The notes under the pieces are model-generated. The model worked only from the letters and a program-made list of their open reading frames with translations, was not told the origin of the DNA and ran no database searches. Made by a program: the position numbers and the translations under genes. This document shows, in pieces, positions 1 to 7,141 of a DNA stretch of 25,949 nt (position 1 is its first letter; each line of letters starts with the position of its first letter). The stretch comes from Actinomycetes bacterium. GTDB lineage: Bacteria > Actinomycetota > Acidimicrobiia > Acidimicrobiales > Palsa-688. The DNA lies in contig JAKBBS010000025.1 in assembly GCA_021808425.1 (NCBI GenBank), positions 1-25,949 on the forward strand, given 5' to 3'.

Positions 1-1069
1 CGCCCGGGGGAAGCGAAAACGACAAGTCCTCGAAGAGCAGCCGCCCCTCGAACCCTTTCGACAGGCTGTTCGCTTCGACCACGATGTCGCCGAGTCTCGG
101 GCCTGGCGGAATGGTGATCTCGAGGCGCTCCGGTGTGTGCTGCCTCGCCGCCTCCTCGGCCGACGCTGCCAGCTCGAGGTAGGAGGTGACCCGGGCCTTG
201 CTCTTGGCCTGGCGGGCGCGCGGAGACATGCGGATCCACTCGAGCTCACGCTCGAGGGTGCGTTGCTTCGCCTGGTCGGCTTTCTCCTCCTTGGCGAGGC
301 GGCCTTGCTTTTGTTCGAGCCAGGACGAGTAGTTGCCTTGCCACGGTATGCCCGCTCCGCGGTCGAGCTCGAGGATCCAGCCGGCGACGTTGTCGAGGAA
401 ATACCGGTCGTGGGTGACGGCGACTACCGTCCCCGGGTAGTCGCGAAGTGTCCGCTCTAGCCAGGCGACCGACTCGGCGTCGAGATGGTTGGTCGGCTCG
501 TCCAAAAGCAGGAGGTCGGGGCTGGAGAGAAGTAGCCGGCACAGCGCGACCCGCCGCCGCTCCCCACCGGAAAGGTTGGCGACCATTGCGTCGGGGACGG
601 GAAGGCGGAGCGCGTCCATCGCAATGTCTAAGTGGCGGTCGAGCTCCCACGCGCCGAGCGCGTCGATGCGCTCACCCAGGTCGGCCTGCTCGGCCAGGAG
701 CTTGTCGAAGTCGGCGTCGGGTTCGCCCATCGCGGCGCACACCTCGTCGTAGCGTTTGAGGACGTCCTTGACGGGGGCGACGCCCATCGCAACGTTGCCG
801 GCTACGTCGGTCGACTCATCGAGCTCGGGCTCTTGGGCGAGGAAGCCGACGCTGAAACTGGGCGTGAGCCGGGCTTCGCCGGTGAACCCGTCGTCGACGC
901 CTGCCATGATCCGCAGAAGCGACGACTTGCCCGAGCCGTTCGAGCCGATCACCCCGATCTTTGCCCCCGGGTAGAACGAAAGGTTGATCCCGCGGAGCAC
1001 TTCGCGGTCCGGCGGATAGAAGCGCCTCAGGTCGCGCATGGTGAAAATGAACTGGGCTGGCACCCACAT
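1..1069 (-). CDS. ettA: Energy-dependent translational throttle protein EttA (ABC-F ATPase), N-terminal part
   Basis: Cytoplasmic ABC-F ATPase that binds the ribosomal E site and gates translation according to ATP/ADP. The first 356 residues are visible, and the frame runs off the left edge of the window. Motifs seen: Walker A GSNGSGKS (42-49), signature LSGGERRRVA (166-175), Walker B LLLLDEPTNHLD (186-197) and switch His THDRYF (219-224). The EttA-type linker follows, with GIPWQGNYSSWLEQK (240-254) and PRARQAKSKAR (283-293), and the second ATPase domain begins just before the edge. The N-terminus (FIFTMRDLRRFYPP) matches the family start, which supports the ATG at 1069. No transmembrane segments are present, so it is not an exporter. 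It is divergent from the GH31 gene and unrelated to the catabolic island. Confidence 0.95.
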   Translation of the reverse strand, partial: MWVPAQFIFTMRDLRRFYPPDREVLRGINLSFYPGAKIGVIGSNGSGKSSLLRIMAGVDDGFTGEARLTPSFSVGFLAQEPELDESTDVAGNVAMGVAPVKDVLKRYDEVCAAMGEPDADFDKLLAEQADLGERIDALGAWELDRHLDIAMDALRLPVPDAMVANLSGGERRRVALCRLLLSSPDLLLLDEPTNHLDAESVAWLERTLRDYPGTVVAVTHDRYFLDNVAGWILELDRGAGIPWQGNYSSWLEQKQGRLAKEEKADQAKQRTLERELEWIRMSPRARQAKSKARVTSYLELAASAEEAARQHTPERLEITIPPGPRLGDIVVEANSLSKGFEGRLLFEDLSFSLPPG

Positions 1070-1134
1070 AGTCTCGCGCGTGGACAGTCCCGCCGAGCCC
1101 CACCCAGCGGAGCGTAGTCGACTAGGCTGGCCAG

Positions 1135-1145
1135 AGGTCAGACCA
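1135..1145 (+). promoter_or_regulatory. Candidate GntR/FCD operator upstream of the GH31 gene
   Basis: AGGTCAGACCA lies 60 bp before the GH31 start. Its core GGTC-A-GACC is a perfect palindrome, and it fits the FCD-type GntR consensus TnGTnnnACnA except at the first base. The 14-mer CAGAGGTCAGACCA (1132-1145) recurs exactly at 4758-4771, and a one-base variant of the 11-mer lies in front of suyA. A -10-like TAGGCT sits just upstream (about 1123-1128), which would place the site near the transcription start, as expected for a repressor. The binding protein is inferred to be the GntR regulator at 12842-13576. Confidence 0.55.
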
Positions 1146-1205
1146 AGCTTGTCGGCGGCGAATCCGGCTAGCATCCGTTGTCGCATTTTCCAGGAGGCCA
1201 GCGAG

Positions 1206-3668
1206 ATGAGTGCCACACAAACCCCAAGCGTCCTTCCCGGCGCGTCGTCTCAAGGAGGCGACAAGCGGTTCCTTCTGAGAAGCATCGACGATGTCAAGGT
1301 CGCCGAGTCGGCTGACAGCGTCGACCTCGACGTGACCGCGGTCGCCTTTCACTCGCTCGGCCGCTCGCGGGGGATCGTTACGGTCGAGTCTCCGCTGGCG
1401 CAGGGACTAGAACACCTGCTTCCGAACGCCCCAGATTGGGCGGCCGGCGAGGCAGGCGAGGCTGGCGAGGCGGCGAAGATAGCGGAAGCCGACATACGGC
1501 GCGGGTCCATCCGTGTCCGTGCCGGCGGGCCCCGATGCCTGAGGTTGACGATCGTCTCGGGCGGTGGATGGGTTGACGCCGCAGACGGCATCGACGACGG
1601 GATCGTCATCGATGCGAACCCCGGCGGCGTCGCAATCGACGTCCGGGAAACCCCCGACCACGTCGAAGTGACCGGTGAAGGTATCGCCATCCGCCTGCAG
1701 CGAAGGCCGTTCCGCCTCGAAGTGCTCGACGCCGACGGCGCCACGATCGCCAGAAGCGGCGGGGACCGAAGGCAGGTCGCAGGCTTCCCGATGGTGCCGG
1801 CTGTAGCGTTCGAGCCGGGTCGCGTCTCGATGACCATGGAGATAGCACCAGGCGAACTGTTCGCTGGACTAGGGGAGCAGTTCAGCTCGACCGTCCACAA
1901 CGGGCGCAGCTTCCAGCTGATCGCCGACGACGCGCTCGGCGCAGGAACTGGTCTCACCTACAAGGCCGTGCCGGTCATGCACTCCTCGGAGGGCTACAGC
2001 CTCTTCGTCAACACGCCCGGACCTATGGCCGTCGACGTCGGAAGTTCCTTCCCGGCGGTTCTCGAGCTGGTCAACGAGGAGGAACGGCTAGACTGCTTCA
2101 TCTTCGCGGCGCCGACGCTCAAAGAGCGCCTGAGCGACTACACAGCGATCACGGGCCGTATGTCGGTTCCGCCGCGCTGGGCGTTCGGCGTTTGGATGTC
2201 ACGCTGCCGGTACCGCAGTCGCGTGGAACTCGAGGAGGTAGCAGCCCAGCTACGCCAACGCGACATGCCCTGCGACGTGTTGCACATAGACCCCGACTGG
2301 CTGGAGCGCGATCTGCTCAACTGCGACTTCGTGTGGAGCGACACCAAATACCCCAACCCGAAAGCGATGATCGCAAACCTCGGCTCGCAGGGCTTCCACA
2401 TCTCTGTGTGGGAGCTCCCGTATCTCGATCCGCAGTCGCCGGTCTTCGCCGAGGCGAGCGAAGCCGGCTTCGTGGTCACCGGCGGCGACGGAACCCCCGC
2501 CCAGGTGGCACGTACCTTCTCGCGAGACGGCCGACCCCGCCACCTCGTCGACTTCTCCAATCCCGCAGCGCGTGACTGGTGGAAGGCCAAGAACAGGACC
2601 CTCCTCGACCTCGGGGTCTCGGTGATCAAATGCGACTTCGGCGAAGGCCTGCCCGACGACGCGATCATGTCGGACGGAAGGCGGGGAAGAGCGTGGCGTA
2701 ACCTGTATCCGATCTGGTACAGCCGGACTGTCTCGGAGACCCTCGCGGAGCGTGACGGCACGGAGGCCCTCGTGTGGAGTAGGAGCGGCTGGGCGGGCTC
2801 GCAGCGCTACCCGGCGCAGTGGGGCGGCGACCCCGAGGCGAGCGTAGCCGGGCTCGCAGCGGAACTTCGGGCCGGGATCAGCTGGAGCCTTTCCGCACCG
2901 GGCCTTTGGGCGCACGATATCGGCGGCTTCTACGGCAGCGGCCCGAGCCCGGAGCTCTACGTCCGCTGGGCGCAGGTCGGCTGCCTGTCCCCGCTGGCTC
3001 GCTTTCACGGTCTGCGTCCACGCGAACCGTGGGAGTTCGGCGAGAGGGCGTTTGCGATAGTCCAGGAGTTCGCGAAGCTCCGCTACCAGCTCCTGCCTTA
3101 CCTGATGAGCGCGGCCGGCGAAGCAAGCCGGTTTGGCTGGCCGGTGATGCGACCACTCGCACTCGAATTTCCGGACGAAAAGCTGCTGTGGCATGTCGGC
3201 CACGAGTACATGCTCGGCCCTGACCTTCTCGTCGTCGCCGTACTAGACGAGTCAGCGGACATGGCAGATGTGGAAGTGATCCTGCCGCCAGGCGAGTGGG
3301 TGGACTTCTGGACAGGGACCGTCGTCTCGGGCCCCAGACAAATGCGGATAAAAGTGCCACTTGACCGGATACCGCTCTACGTTCGCGCCGGCGCTGTCAT
3401 CCCCATGGGCCCATCTGCGAACCACACCGGCGAGATCGCCCCCAACCGCTGGGACCTTCACGTGTGGCCCGGGAGCTCTACGAACGTCAGCACCGTCTAC
3501 GACGGCGAGATGGTGCACCGCTACCGCCCCGAGCAGGGGTCGTCCGGTTGGGCAGCCGGCAGGGTCTTGTGCCGTGAGCCGGCGAGGCGGGCGGCGAAGG
3601 CGTACGTGCATCTTCGCGCGGCGCGCGTTGTGGAAGTGCCGGCGCTGCCTGTGACAGCCGACCTTTAG
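1206..3668 (+). CDS. GH31 family alpha-glycosidase (YicI-like)
   Basis: Retaining exo-alpha-glycosidase, 820 residues, close to the family's usual size. The ATG at 1206 has AGGAGG 8 bp upstream (1192-1197), so the open frame before it is not coding. The catalytic barrel shows the nucleophile in KCDFGE (Asp477) and the acid/base in QWGGD (Asp542), then HDIGGF and RWAQVG as in YicI. At the substrate-selecting loop it has HIDPDW (360-365). YicI has Cys-Phe at the equivalent of Pro363-Asp364, and an Asp there is typical of alpha-glucosidases. The Gly-Lys-Arg-x-x-Trp sulfonate motif of classical sulfoquinovosidases (YihQ) is absent. No signal peptide is visible, so it probably acts on imported glycosides. 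The shared operator suggests co-control with the sulfolactate genes. The substrate is uncertain. Confidence 0.9.
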   Translation: MSATQTPSVLPGASSQGGDKRFLLRSIDDVKVAESADSVDLDVTAVAFHSLGRSRGIVTVESPLAQGLEHLLPNAPDWAAGEAGEAGEAAKIAEADIRRGSIRVRAGGPRCLRLTIVSGGGWVDAADGIDDGIVIDANPGGVAIDVRETPDHVEVTGEGIAIRLQRRPFRLEVLDADGATIARSGGDRRQVAGFPMVPAVAFEPGRVSMTMEIAPGELFAGLGEQFSSTVHNGRSFQLIADDALGAGTGLTYKAVPVMHSSEGYSLFVNTPGPMAVDVGSSFPAVLELVNEEERLDCFIFAAPTLKERLSDYTAITGRMSVPPRWAFGVWMSRCRYRSRVELEEVAAQLRQRDMPCDVLHIDPDWLERDLLNCDFVWSDTKYPNPKAMIANLGSQGFHISVWELPYLDPQSPVFAEASEAGFVVTGGDGTPAQVARTFSRDGRPRHLVDFSNPAARDWWKAKNRTLLDLGVSVIKCDFGEGLPDDAIMSDGRRGRAWRNLYPIWYSRTVSETLAERDGTEALVWSRSGWAGSQRYPAQWGGDPEASVAGLAAELRAGISWSLSAPGLWAHDIGGFYGSGPSPELYVRWAQVGCLSPLARFHGLRPREPWEFGERAFAIVQEFAKLRYQLLPYLMSAAGEASRFGWPVMRPLALEFPDEKLLWHVGHEYMLGPDLLVVAVLDESADMADVEVILPPGEWVDFWTGTVVSGPRQMRIKVPLDRIPLYVRAGAVIPMGPSANHTGEIAPNRWDLHVWPGSSTNVSTVYDGEMVHRYRPEQGSSGWAAGRVLCREPARRAAKAYVHLRAARVVEVPALPVTADL

Positions 3669-3683
3669 GCGTTCATAGACGGC

Positions 3684-3715
3684 GCGCGCCTAAGACGGGG
3701 CGCGCCTAAGGCGGG
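3684..3715. repeat. Two tandem 16-bp GC repeats between convergent genes
   Basis: Two adjacent 16-bp units starting GCGCGCCTAAG (3684-3699 and 3700-3715) differ at one base. They occupy the 53-bp gap between the ends of the GH31 gene and the minus-strand dehydrogenase. The self-complementary GGCGCGC runs could fold, so a role in ending transcription is possible, but no T-tract is seen. Confidence 0.6.
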
Positions 3716-3721
3716 GCGTTG

Positions 3722-4735
3722 TCAGCGTGTCGGCCGGCGATGCGCGCCCACGGCGTGGCCAGCGGGCGATCCCGCCAGCACCGCTGCGATATCTCCGGCG
3801 AGCGCGGTCGAGATGGCTTCTTGGGATTCGTTGGTGAGTCCGGCGATGTGGGGGCTTTGAACGACACGACTCGAGGATTCGAGACGCCCGACCGTGGGCG
3901 GTTCCGTAGATCTGACGTCGAGGCCCGCTCCGCCGAGGTGGCCGGATTCGAGTGCGTCGGAGAGCGCTTCCTCATCGACGAGACCTCCCCGCGACACGTT
4001 GATCAGGTACGACCCGGGACGCATGCCGGCAAGGAAGTCGGCGTTGACCATCCGCTCGGTGTCGTTCGTCAAAGGAAGGTGCAGCGACACGACGTCCGAC
4101 GCGGACAGCAACTCGCCGAGGCTATCAGCGCGCTTCGTTACTCCTGCGGGAAGGGCAGCGCCCTCGGGGAGGACGGGGTCGTATCCGACGACGTCCATAC
4201 CGAACGCCGACGCGAGCGCGCACACCGCCCGCCCGGTCGCGCCAAGGCCGACGACCCCCCACGCCTTGGCGGACAGTTCCGTACCGTAGCGGCGTTCCCA
4301 GGTGCCGGATCGGACGCGGGTGTCGTTTCCGACGACGTCCCGGGCGAGGGCGAGTGCGAGCGCTACGGTATGTTCGGCGACGCTCTGCGCGTTGGCTCCG
4401 AGCGGCGCCACGACGACTACGCCGAGCTCGTCTGCGCTTCGCAGGTCAATGTTGTCGAGGCCGACACCCGCCCTTGCGACGATCTGCAATGTCGGGGCCG
4501 CCTCGAGCAGGGCCCGGTCGACGGCAGTGCGGTTGCGCACGACAAGTGCCCGAGCTGAGCTGGCCGCTTCGCGCAACTTCGCCGGGTCCGACCAAGCGTC
4601 GGGCTGGCGTGACACATGGTGGGTCTCGGCCAAGGATTCGAAGGCGGCTCCCCAGACGTCCTCGGCCACTAGGATCGGACCACTGCCAGGGCTTGTAGCG
4701 GCGGGGGAAGCCTCGGCGGTTCGGTCAGGTGACAT
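3722..4735 (-). CDS. slcC: D-isomer-specific 2-hydroxyacid dehydrogenase, probable (S)-sulfolactate dehydrogenase
   Basis: NAD-dependent 2-hydroxyacid dehydrogenase of 337 residues, phosphoglycerate-dehydrogenase-like. Seen: substrate-domain stretch RALVVRNRT (62-70), RAGVGLDNID (88-97), Rossmann motif GLGATG (163-168) with Asp186 ending strand 2 (NAD preference), and catalytic Arg249 (SRGGLVDEEAL), Glu278 and His296 (SPHIAGLTNES). Generic annotation would be SerA-like. The pairing with an LDH2-family dehydrogenase and SuyAB suggests SlcC, which oxidises (S)-sulfolactate to sulfopyruvate. There is no ACT domain, which argues against biosynthetic SerA. The ATG at 4735 has an AAGGG element about 10 bp upstream. 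It is divergent from the comC-like gene across a 100-bp promoter region with the shared operator 25 bp before this start. The family call is firm; the substrate is inferred from context. Confidence 0.65.
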   Translation of the reverse strand: MSPDRTAEASPAATSPGSGPILVAEDVWGAAFESLAETHHVSRQPDAWSDPAKLREAASSARALVVRNRTAVDRALLEAAPTLQIVARAGVGLDNIDLRSADELGVVVVAPLGANAQSVAEHTVALALALARDVVGNDTRVRSGTWERRYGTELSAKAWGVVGLGATGRAVCALASAFGMDVVGYDPVLPEGAALPAGVTKRADSLGELLSASDVVSLHLPLTNDTERMVNADFLAGMRPGSYLINVSRGGLVDEEALSDALESGHLGGAGLDVRSTEPPTVGRLESSSRVVQSPHIAGLTNESQEAISTALAGDIAAVLAGSPAGHAVGAHRRPTR

Positions 4736-4760
4736 TCGGCGGATCCCTTCTAAAGAACAG

Positions 4761-4771
4761 AGGTCAGACCA
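4761..4771 (+). promoter_or_regulatory. Candidate GntR/FCD operator in the divergent slcC/comC promoter region
   Basis: AGGTCAGACCA, identical to 1135-1145 and embedded in the same 14-mer. It lies 25 bp before the minus-strand dehydrogenase and 64 bp before the plus-strand one, so a single site could control both. The near-equal spacing to the plus-strand start (60 bp at GH31, 64 bp here, 78 bp at suyA) supports a real operator. Confidence 0.55.
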
Positions 4772-4835
4772 CTGTTAGACTGGCAGGGCTGAGAGCCCCT
4801 GTCAACCCGGACCAGTGACCCTGGAGGAGAAGAGT

Positions 4836-5849
4836 ATGCAGAGCACTGTCGGAGCGATGAGAAACACCGCAGCGCGGATGCTTCAGGCGGCCGGCATGGC
4901 CGAGGCGCCGGCTGAGCGAACTGCGTGGGCGCTCGCCGCGGCCGACGCATGGGGGCGGGGATCGCATGGGTTGATGCGGCTGCCCTTTTACCTGGACCGT
5001 CTCGCCGGTGGAGGAGCGAACCCTTCGGCTCAACTCCGCTTGGTCGGCGACACCGGGCCGGCAGTTTCATTCGACGGCGACAACGGGCTCGGCCACTGGC
5101 AGGTTTGGGATGCTACGCAACTCGCGTCGGCTCGCTGCGCCCAGTACGGAATCGCGGCGGTCTCGGTCGGCAACTCCGGCCACTGCGGGGCTCTCGGTCT
5201 CTACGTTGGAGCGGCGGCGGAGGAGGGCAAAGTCGCAATCGCCTTCTCGAACGGGCCGGCCGTGATGCCACCCTGGGGTGGGCGGGCCCCCGTTCTTTCC
5301 ACTAGCCCTATAGCTTTCGCCATGCCGGGGGGCTCGGGCGCCGTCATCGTCGACCTGGCCACGAGCGCAGTCGCACGGGGAAAGATCGCCGAAGCGGCCG
5401 CTGCAGGCCGTGAGCTCGAGGCGGGCTGGGCGCTCGACGAAGACGGCAAGGCGACCACCGACCCGGCGAAGGCTTTGAAGGGGATGCTCGCCCCGATAGG
5501 CGGATCGAAGGGCTACGCGTTGGCGACGATGGTCGAGCTTCTCTCGGGCGTCATGTGCGGGCCGAACCTGGCAGGCGACGTCGCAGACCCGCTGTCGGCT
5601 GCGACTGTCAGTGCTCCGCAGCGCATCGGGCACCTTGTGATAGCGATCGACCCGGCGAGGTTCGACGTCGACGGGAAAGCGCAGGAGAGGATGGCAGTCT
5701 ATGCGCAGCGCGTCGAGGACGCCGGCGGTCGCCTTCCTGGTGCCGGGCGCAAGCTTCCCGGTGAGATCACCGACGAAGAGACCCTCGTGATCCCCGACGC
5801 ACTCGCAGCGCGTCTGGGCGAGCGTGCCGAGAGTCTCGGCGTGGCTTAG
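4836..5849 (+). CDS. comC: LDH2/MDH2-family NAD(P) dehydrogenase, probable (R)-sulfolactate dehydrogenase
   Basis: 337-residue dehydrogenase of the malate/L-lactate/ureidoglycolate family, unrelated to classical LDH. Seen: RGSHGLMRLP (41-50), the catalytic His in NSGHCGALG (His116), STSPIAFAMP (155-164), the helix DLATSAVARGKI (173-184), then GWALDEDGKATTDP and GGSKGYALATMVELL. ComC of this family interconverts (R)-sulfolactate and sulfopyruvate. With SlcC on the opposite strand it would complete the inversion from (S)- to (R)-sulfolactate needed by SuyAB. The ATG at 4836 is preferred over the GTG at 4815 because GGAGGAG (4823-4829) lies at correct spacing. Other family substrates (malate, 2,3-diketogulonate, ureidoglycolate) cannot be excluded from sequence. 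Confidence 0.65.
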   Translation: MQSTVGAMRNTAARMLQAAGMAEAPAERTAWALAAADAWGRGSHGLMRLPFYLDRLAGGGANPSAQLRLVGDTGPAVSFDGDNGLGHWQVWDATQLASARCAQYGIAAVSVGNSGHCGALGLYVGAAAEEGKVAIAFSNGPAVMPPWGGRAPVLSTSPIAFAMPGGSGAVIVDLATSAVARGKIAEAAAAGRELEAGWALDEDGKATTDPAKALKGMLAPIGGSKGYALATMVELLSGVMCGPNLAGDVADPLSAATVSAPQRIGHLVIAIDPARFDVDGKAQERMAVYAQRVEDAGGRLPGAGRKLPGEITDEETLVIPDALAARLGERAESLGVA

Positions 5850-5887
5850 CCGAGCTTAAGGAGTGCAGCCCTCTGCGTTTGGGGGGA

Positions 5888-6832
5888 TCAGCTGTTCGTC
5901 GATGTCCATTCAGGACCGAGTACCGATTCCAATTCGGCGCGTAGCGTTTCCGTCGCTTCCCTAGTCGCCGGTCGAAGCGGGGCAGCCATGTAGGCTTCGC
6001 AGAGCCCGGCTAGCGACAGCGCCGCCTTCCAGCCCGCGGGAAATCCCGGCTTGCGGCAAGCGAAGACTACTTCTGCGAGCTTCGCCTGAAGGTCTCTGGC
6101 GTCTGGCTTTCCGGAAACGCAAGCCGAGTAGAGGGCGCTGACCAGGCCCGGGACAAAATTGACCGAAGCGGCAATCGTTCCTTTCCCTCCCGAAGCGAGA
6201 CTCGCGCCGAGAAGCGTGTCGGAGCCCGTCAGCAGGTCGAAGTTCACTCCGGGGCTGACTGTGGCTGCGACCGCGCTGAAATACTCCATGTCCCTGCTCG
6301 AATCCTTCATTCCCGCTATCGCCGTGTTCCCCGCAATCTGCGATACCACAGCTGGCGAGATCGACACTTTCGTCATGGCGGGAATGTTGTAGAGAAGTAT
6401 CGGCAGAGGCGAGCGCGCCGCGAGGTACTCGTAGAAGTCGGCGACGGCGCCGTCGTTGAGCGGGTAGTAGAAGGGTGGCGGGACGAGCACCGCGGTCGCG
6501 CCGGCATGGGTGTAGGCCTCGATGTCAGCCAGGGCCTCGTCAGCGTTGACGCTGACAGTCCCGGGAATTATCGGTGTGCCTGGCGGCGCGCACGCCGTGA
6601 CAGCCTCGACGAGGTAGACACGCGTCGAACGCGAAAGGAGGGGCCCCTCGCCGGTAGATCCCGCCGGGCAGAGCCCGTCCGCACCCCCGGCGAGGATGTG
6701 CGACACGAGACGACCGAGGCCGACCGTGTCGATTGCGCCCGCCTCGTCGAGCGGTGTGGCCAGAGCGGCCATTACAGTGCCGATCGAGCCGCCCGGCTTG
6801 ACGGGAGCGTCTTGGATCTGAGGGGAGTCCAC
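5888..6832 (-). CDS. DHDPS/NAL-family class I aldolase or dehydratase, candidate KDSG (2-keto-3-deoxy sugar acid) aldolase
   Basis: 314-residue (beta/alpha)8 enzyme of the dihydrodipicolinate synthase family. Seen: GSTGEG (58-63), the Tyr in YNIP (Tyr148) and the Schiff-base Lys in GMKDSS (Lys176). These features place it with lyases forming a pyruvate Schiff base. The context (sugar-acid dehydratase, aldehyde dehydrogenase) suggests cleavage of a 2-keto-3-deoxy acid to pyruvate and an aldehyde. In a sulfo-Entner-Doudoroff route this would be KDSG to sulfolactaldehyde. Alternatives are a KDG aldolase, or an L-2-keto-3-deoxypentonate dehydratase of a Weimberg-type route. The start is a GTG at 6832 with a weak RBS; Met21 (MAALATPL) is possible. 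It is separated from the SDR by a 309-bp repeat-bearing gap, and no shared operator is seen in front. Confidence 0.8.
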   Translation of the reverse strand: MDSPQIQDAPVKPGGSIGTVMAALATPLDEAGAIDTVGLGRLVSHILAGGADGLCPAGSTGEGPLLSRSTRVYLVEAVTACAPPGTPIIPGTVSVNADEALADIEAYTHAGATAVLVPPPFYYPLNDGAVADFYEYLAARSPLPILLYNIPAMTKVSISPAVVSQIAGNTAIAGMKDSSRDMEYFSAVAATVSPGVNFDLLTGSDTLLGASLASGGKGTIAASVNFVPGLVSALYSACVSGKPDARDLQAKLAEVVFACRKPGFPAGWKAALSLAGLCEAYMAAPLRPATREATETLRAELESVLGPEWTSTNS

Positions 6833-6879
6833 ACGGCGAGCCTATCGTGTCGAGTTGATCGTGAGCGACGATAACGACC

Positions 6880-6915
<36 letters not shown>

Positions 6916-6955
6916 GGCGTGGGAAGTCGTCTTCGCGTCCGGCTGAGAGATCCAC

Positions 6956-7010
6956 GAAAACGATTGATACTTTATGCTTGCTATGGCTGTATAAAGTATC
7001 AATCGTTTTC
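6956..7010. repeat. Perfect 20-bp AT-rich inverted repeat, possible bidirectional terminator or element end
   Basis: The left arm at 6956-6975 starts GAAAACGATTG and ends TACTTTAT. The right arm at 6991-7010 is its exact reverse complement. The loop is 15 nt (6976-6990). The stem is far richer in A+T than the surrounding sequence. Transcribed from either strand it gives a long stem that opens with A residues and ends in UUUUC, which resembles a bidirectional terminator, although the stem lacks the usual G+C core. It may instead be a remnant of a small inverted-repeat element. Confidence 0.7.
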
Positions 7011-7070
7011 TGGTGGCCGATTCGGTGGCCGTGCAATCCCGCCCGAGCCGATAAGTGCCCTATCCGGACG

Positions 7071-7120
7071 GGTCCCGCTTAGTCCCGCCGGGTCCCGCCG
7101 GGTCCCGCTTAGTCCCGCCG
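7071..7120. repeat. Tandem 10-bp GGTCCCGC-type repeat
   Basis: Five contiguous decamers (GGTCCCGCTT, AGTCCCGCCG, GGTCCCGCCG, GGTCCCGCTT, AGTCCCGCCG), so a 20-mer recurs at 7071-7090 and 7101-7120. It lies just beyond the SDR stop codon and is GC-rich, in contrast to the nearby AT-rich hairpin. It looks like an intergenic repeat family rather than coding DNA. Confidence 0.85.
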
Positions 7121-7141
7121 AATGGACCCGGGGGACGGGCC

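Noticed and set aside
246..650. Antisense and shifted-frame ORFs over ettA, GH31, kgd, uvrD2 and others
   Set aside because: Arg/Pro/Ala-rich shadow frames typical of high-GC DNA, lying over genes with clear family motifs.
1038..1205. N-terminal extension of the GH31 protein to 1038
   Set aside because: It overlaps the start of ettA on the other strand and the operator. A good AGGAGG/ATG start is present at 1206.
3722..4735. Biosynthetic SerA (phosphoglycerate dehydrogenase)
   Set aside because: At 337 residues there is no ACT or allosteric substrate-binding domain, and it shares an operator with catabolic genes.
6957..7036. Small ORFs through the inverted repeat
   Set aside because: They exist only because the palindrome and hexamer array are open in several frames. 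No ribosome site or protein-like composition is seen.
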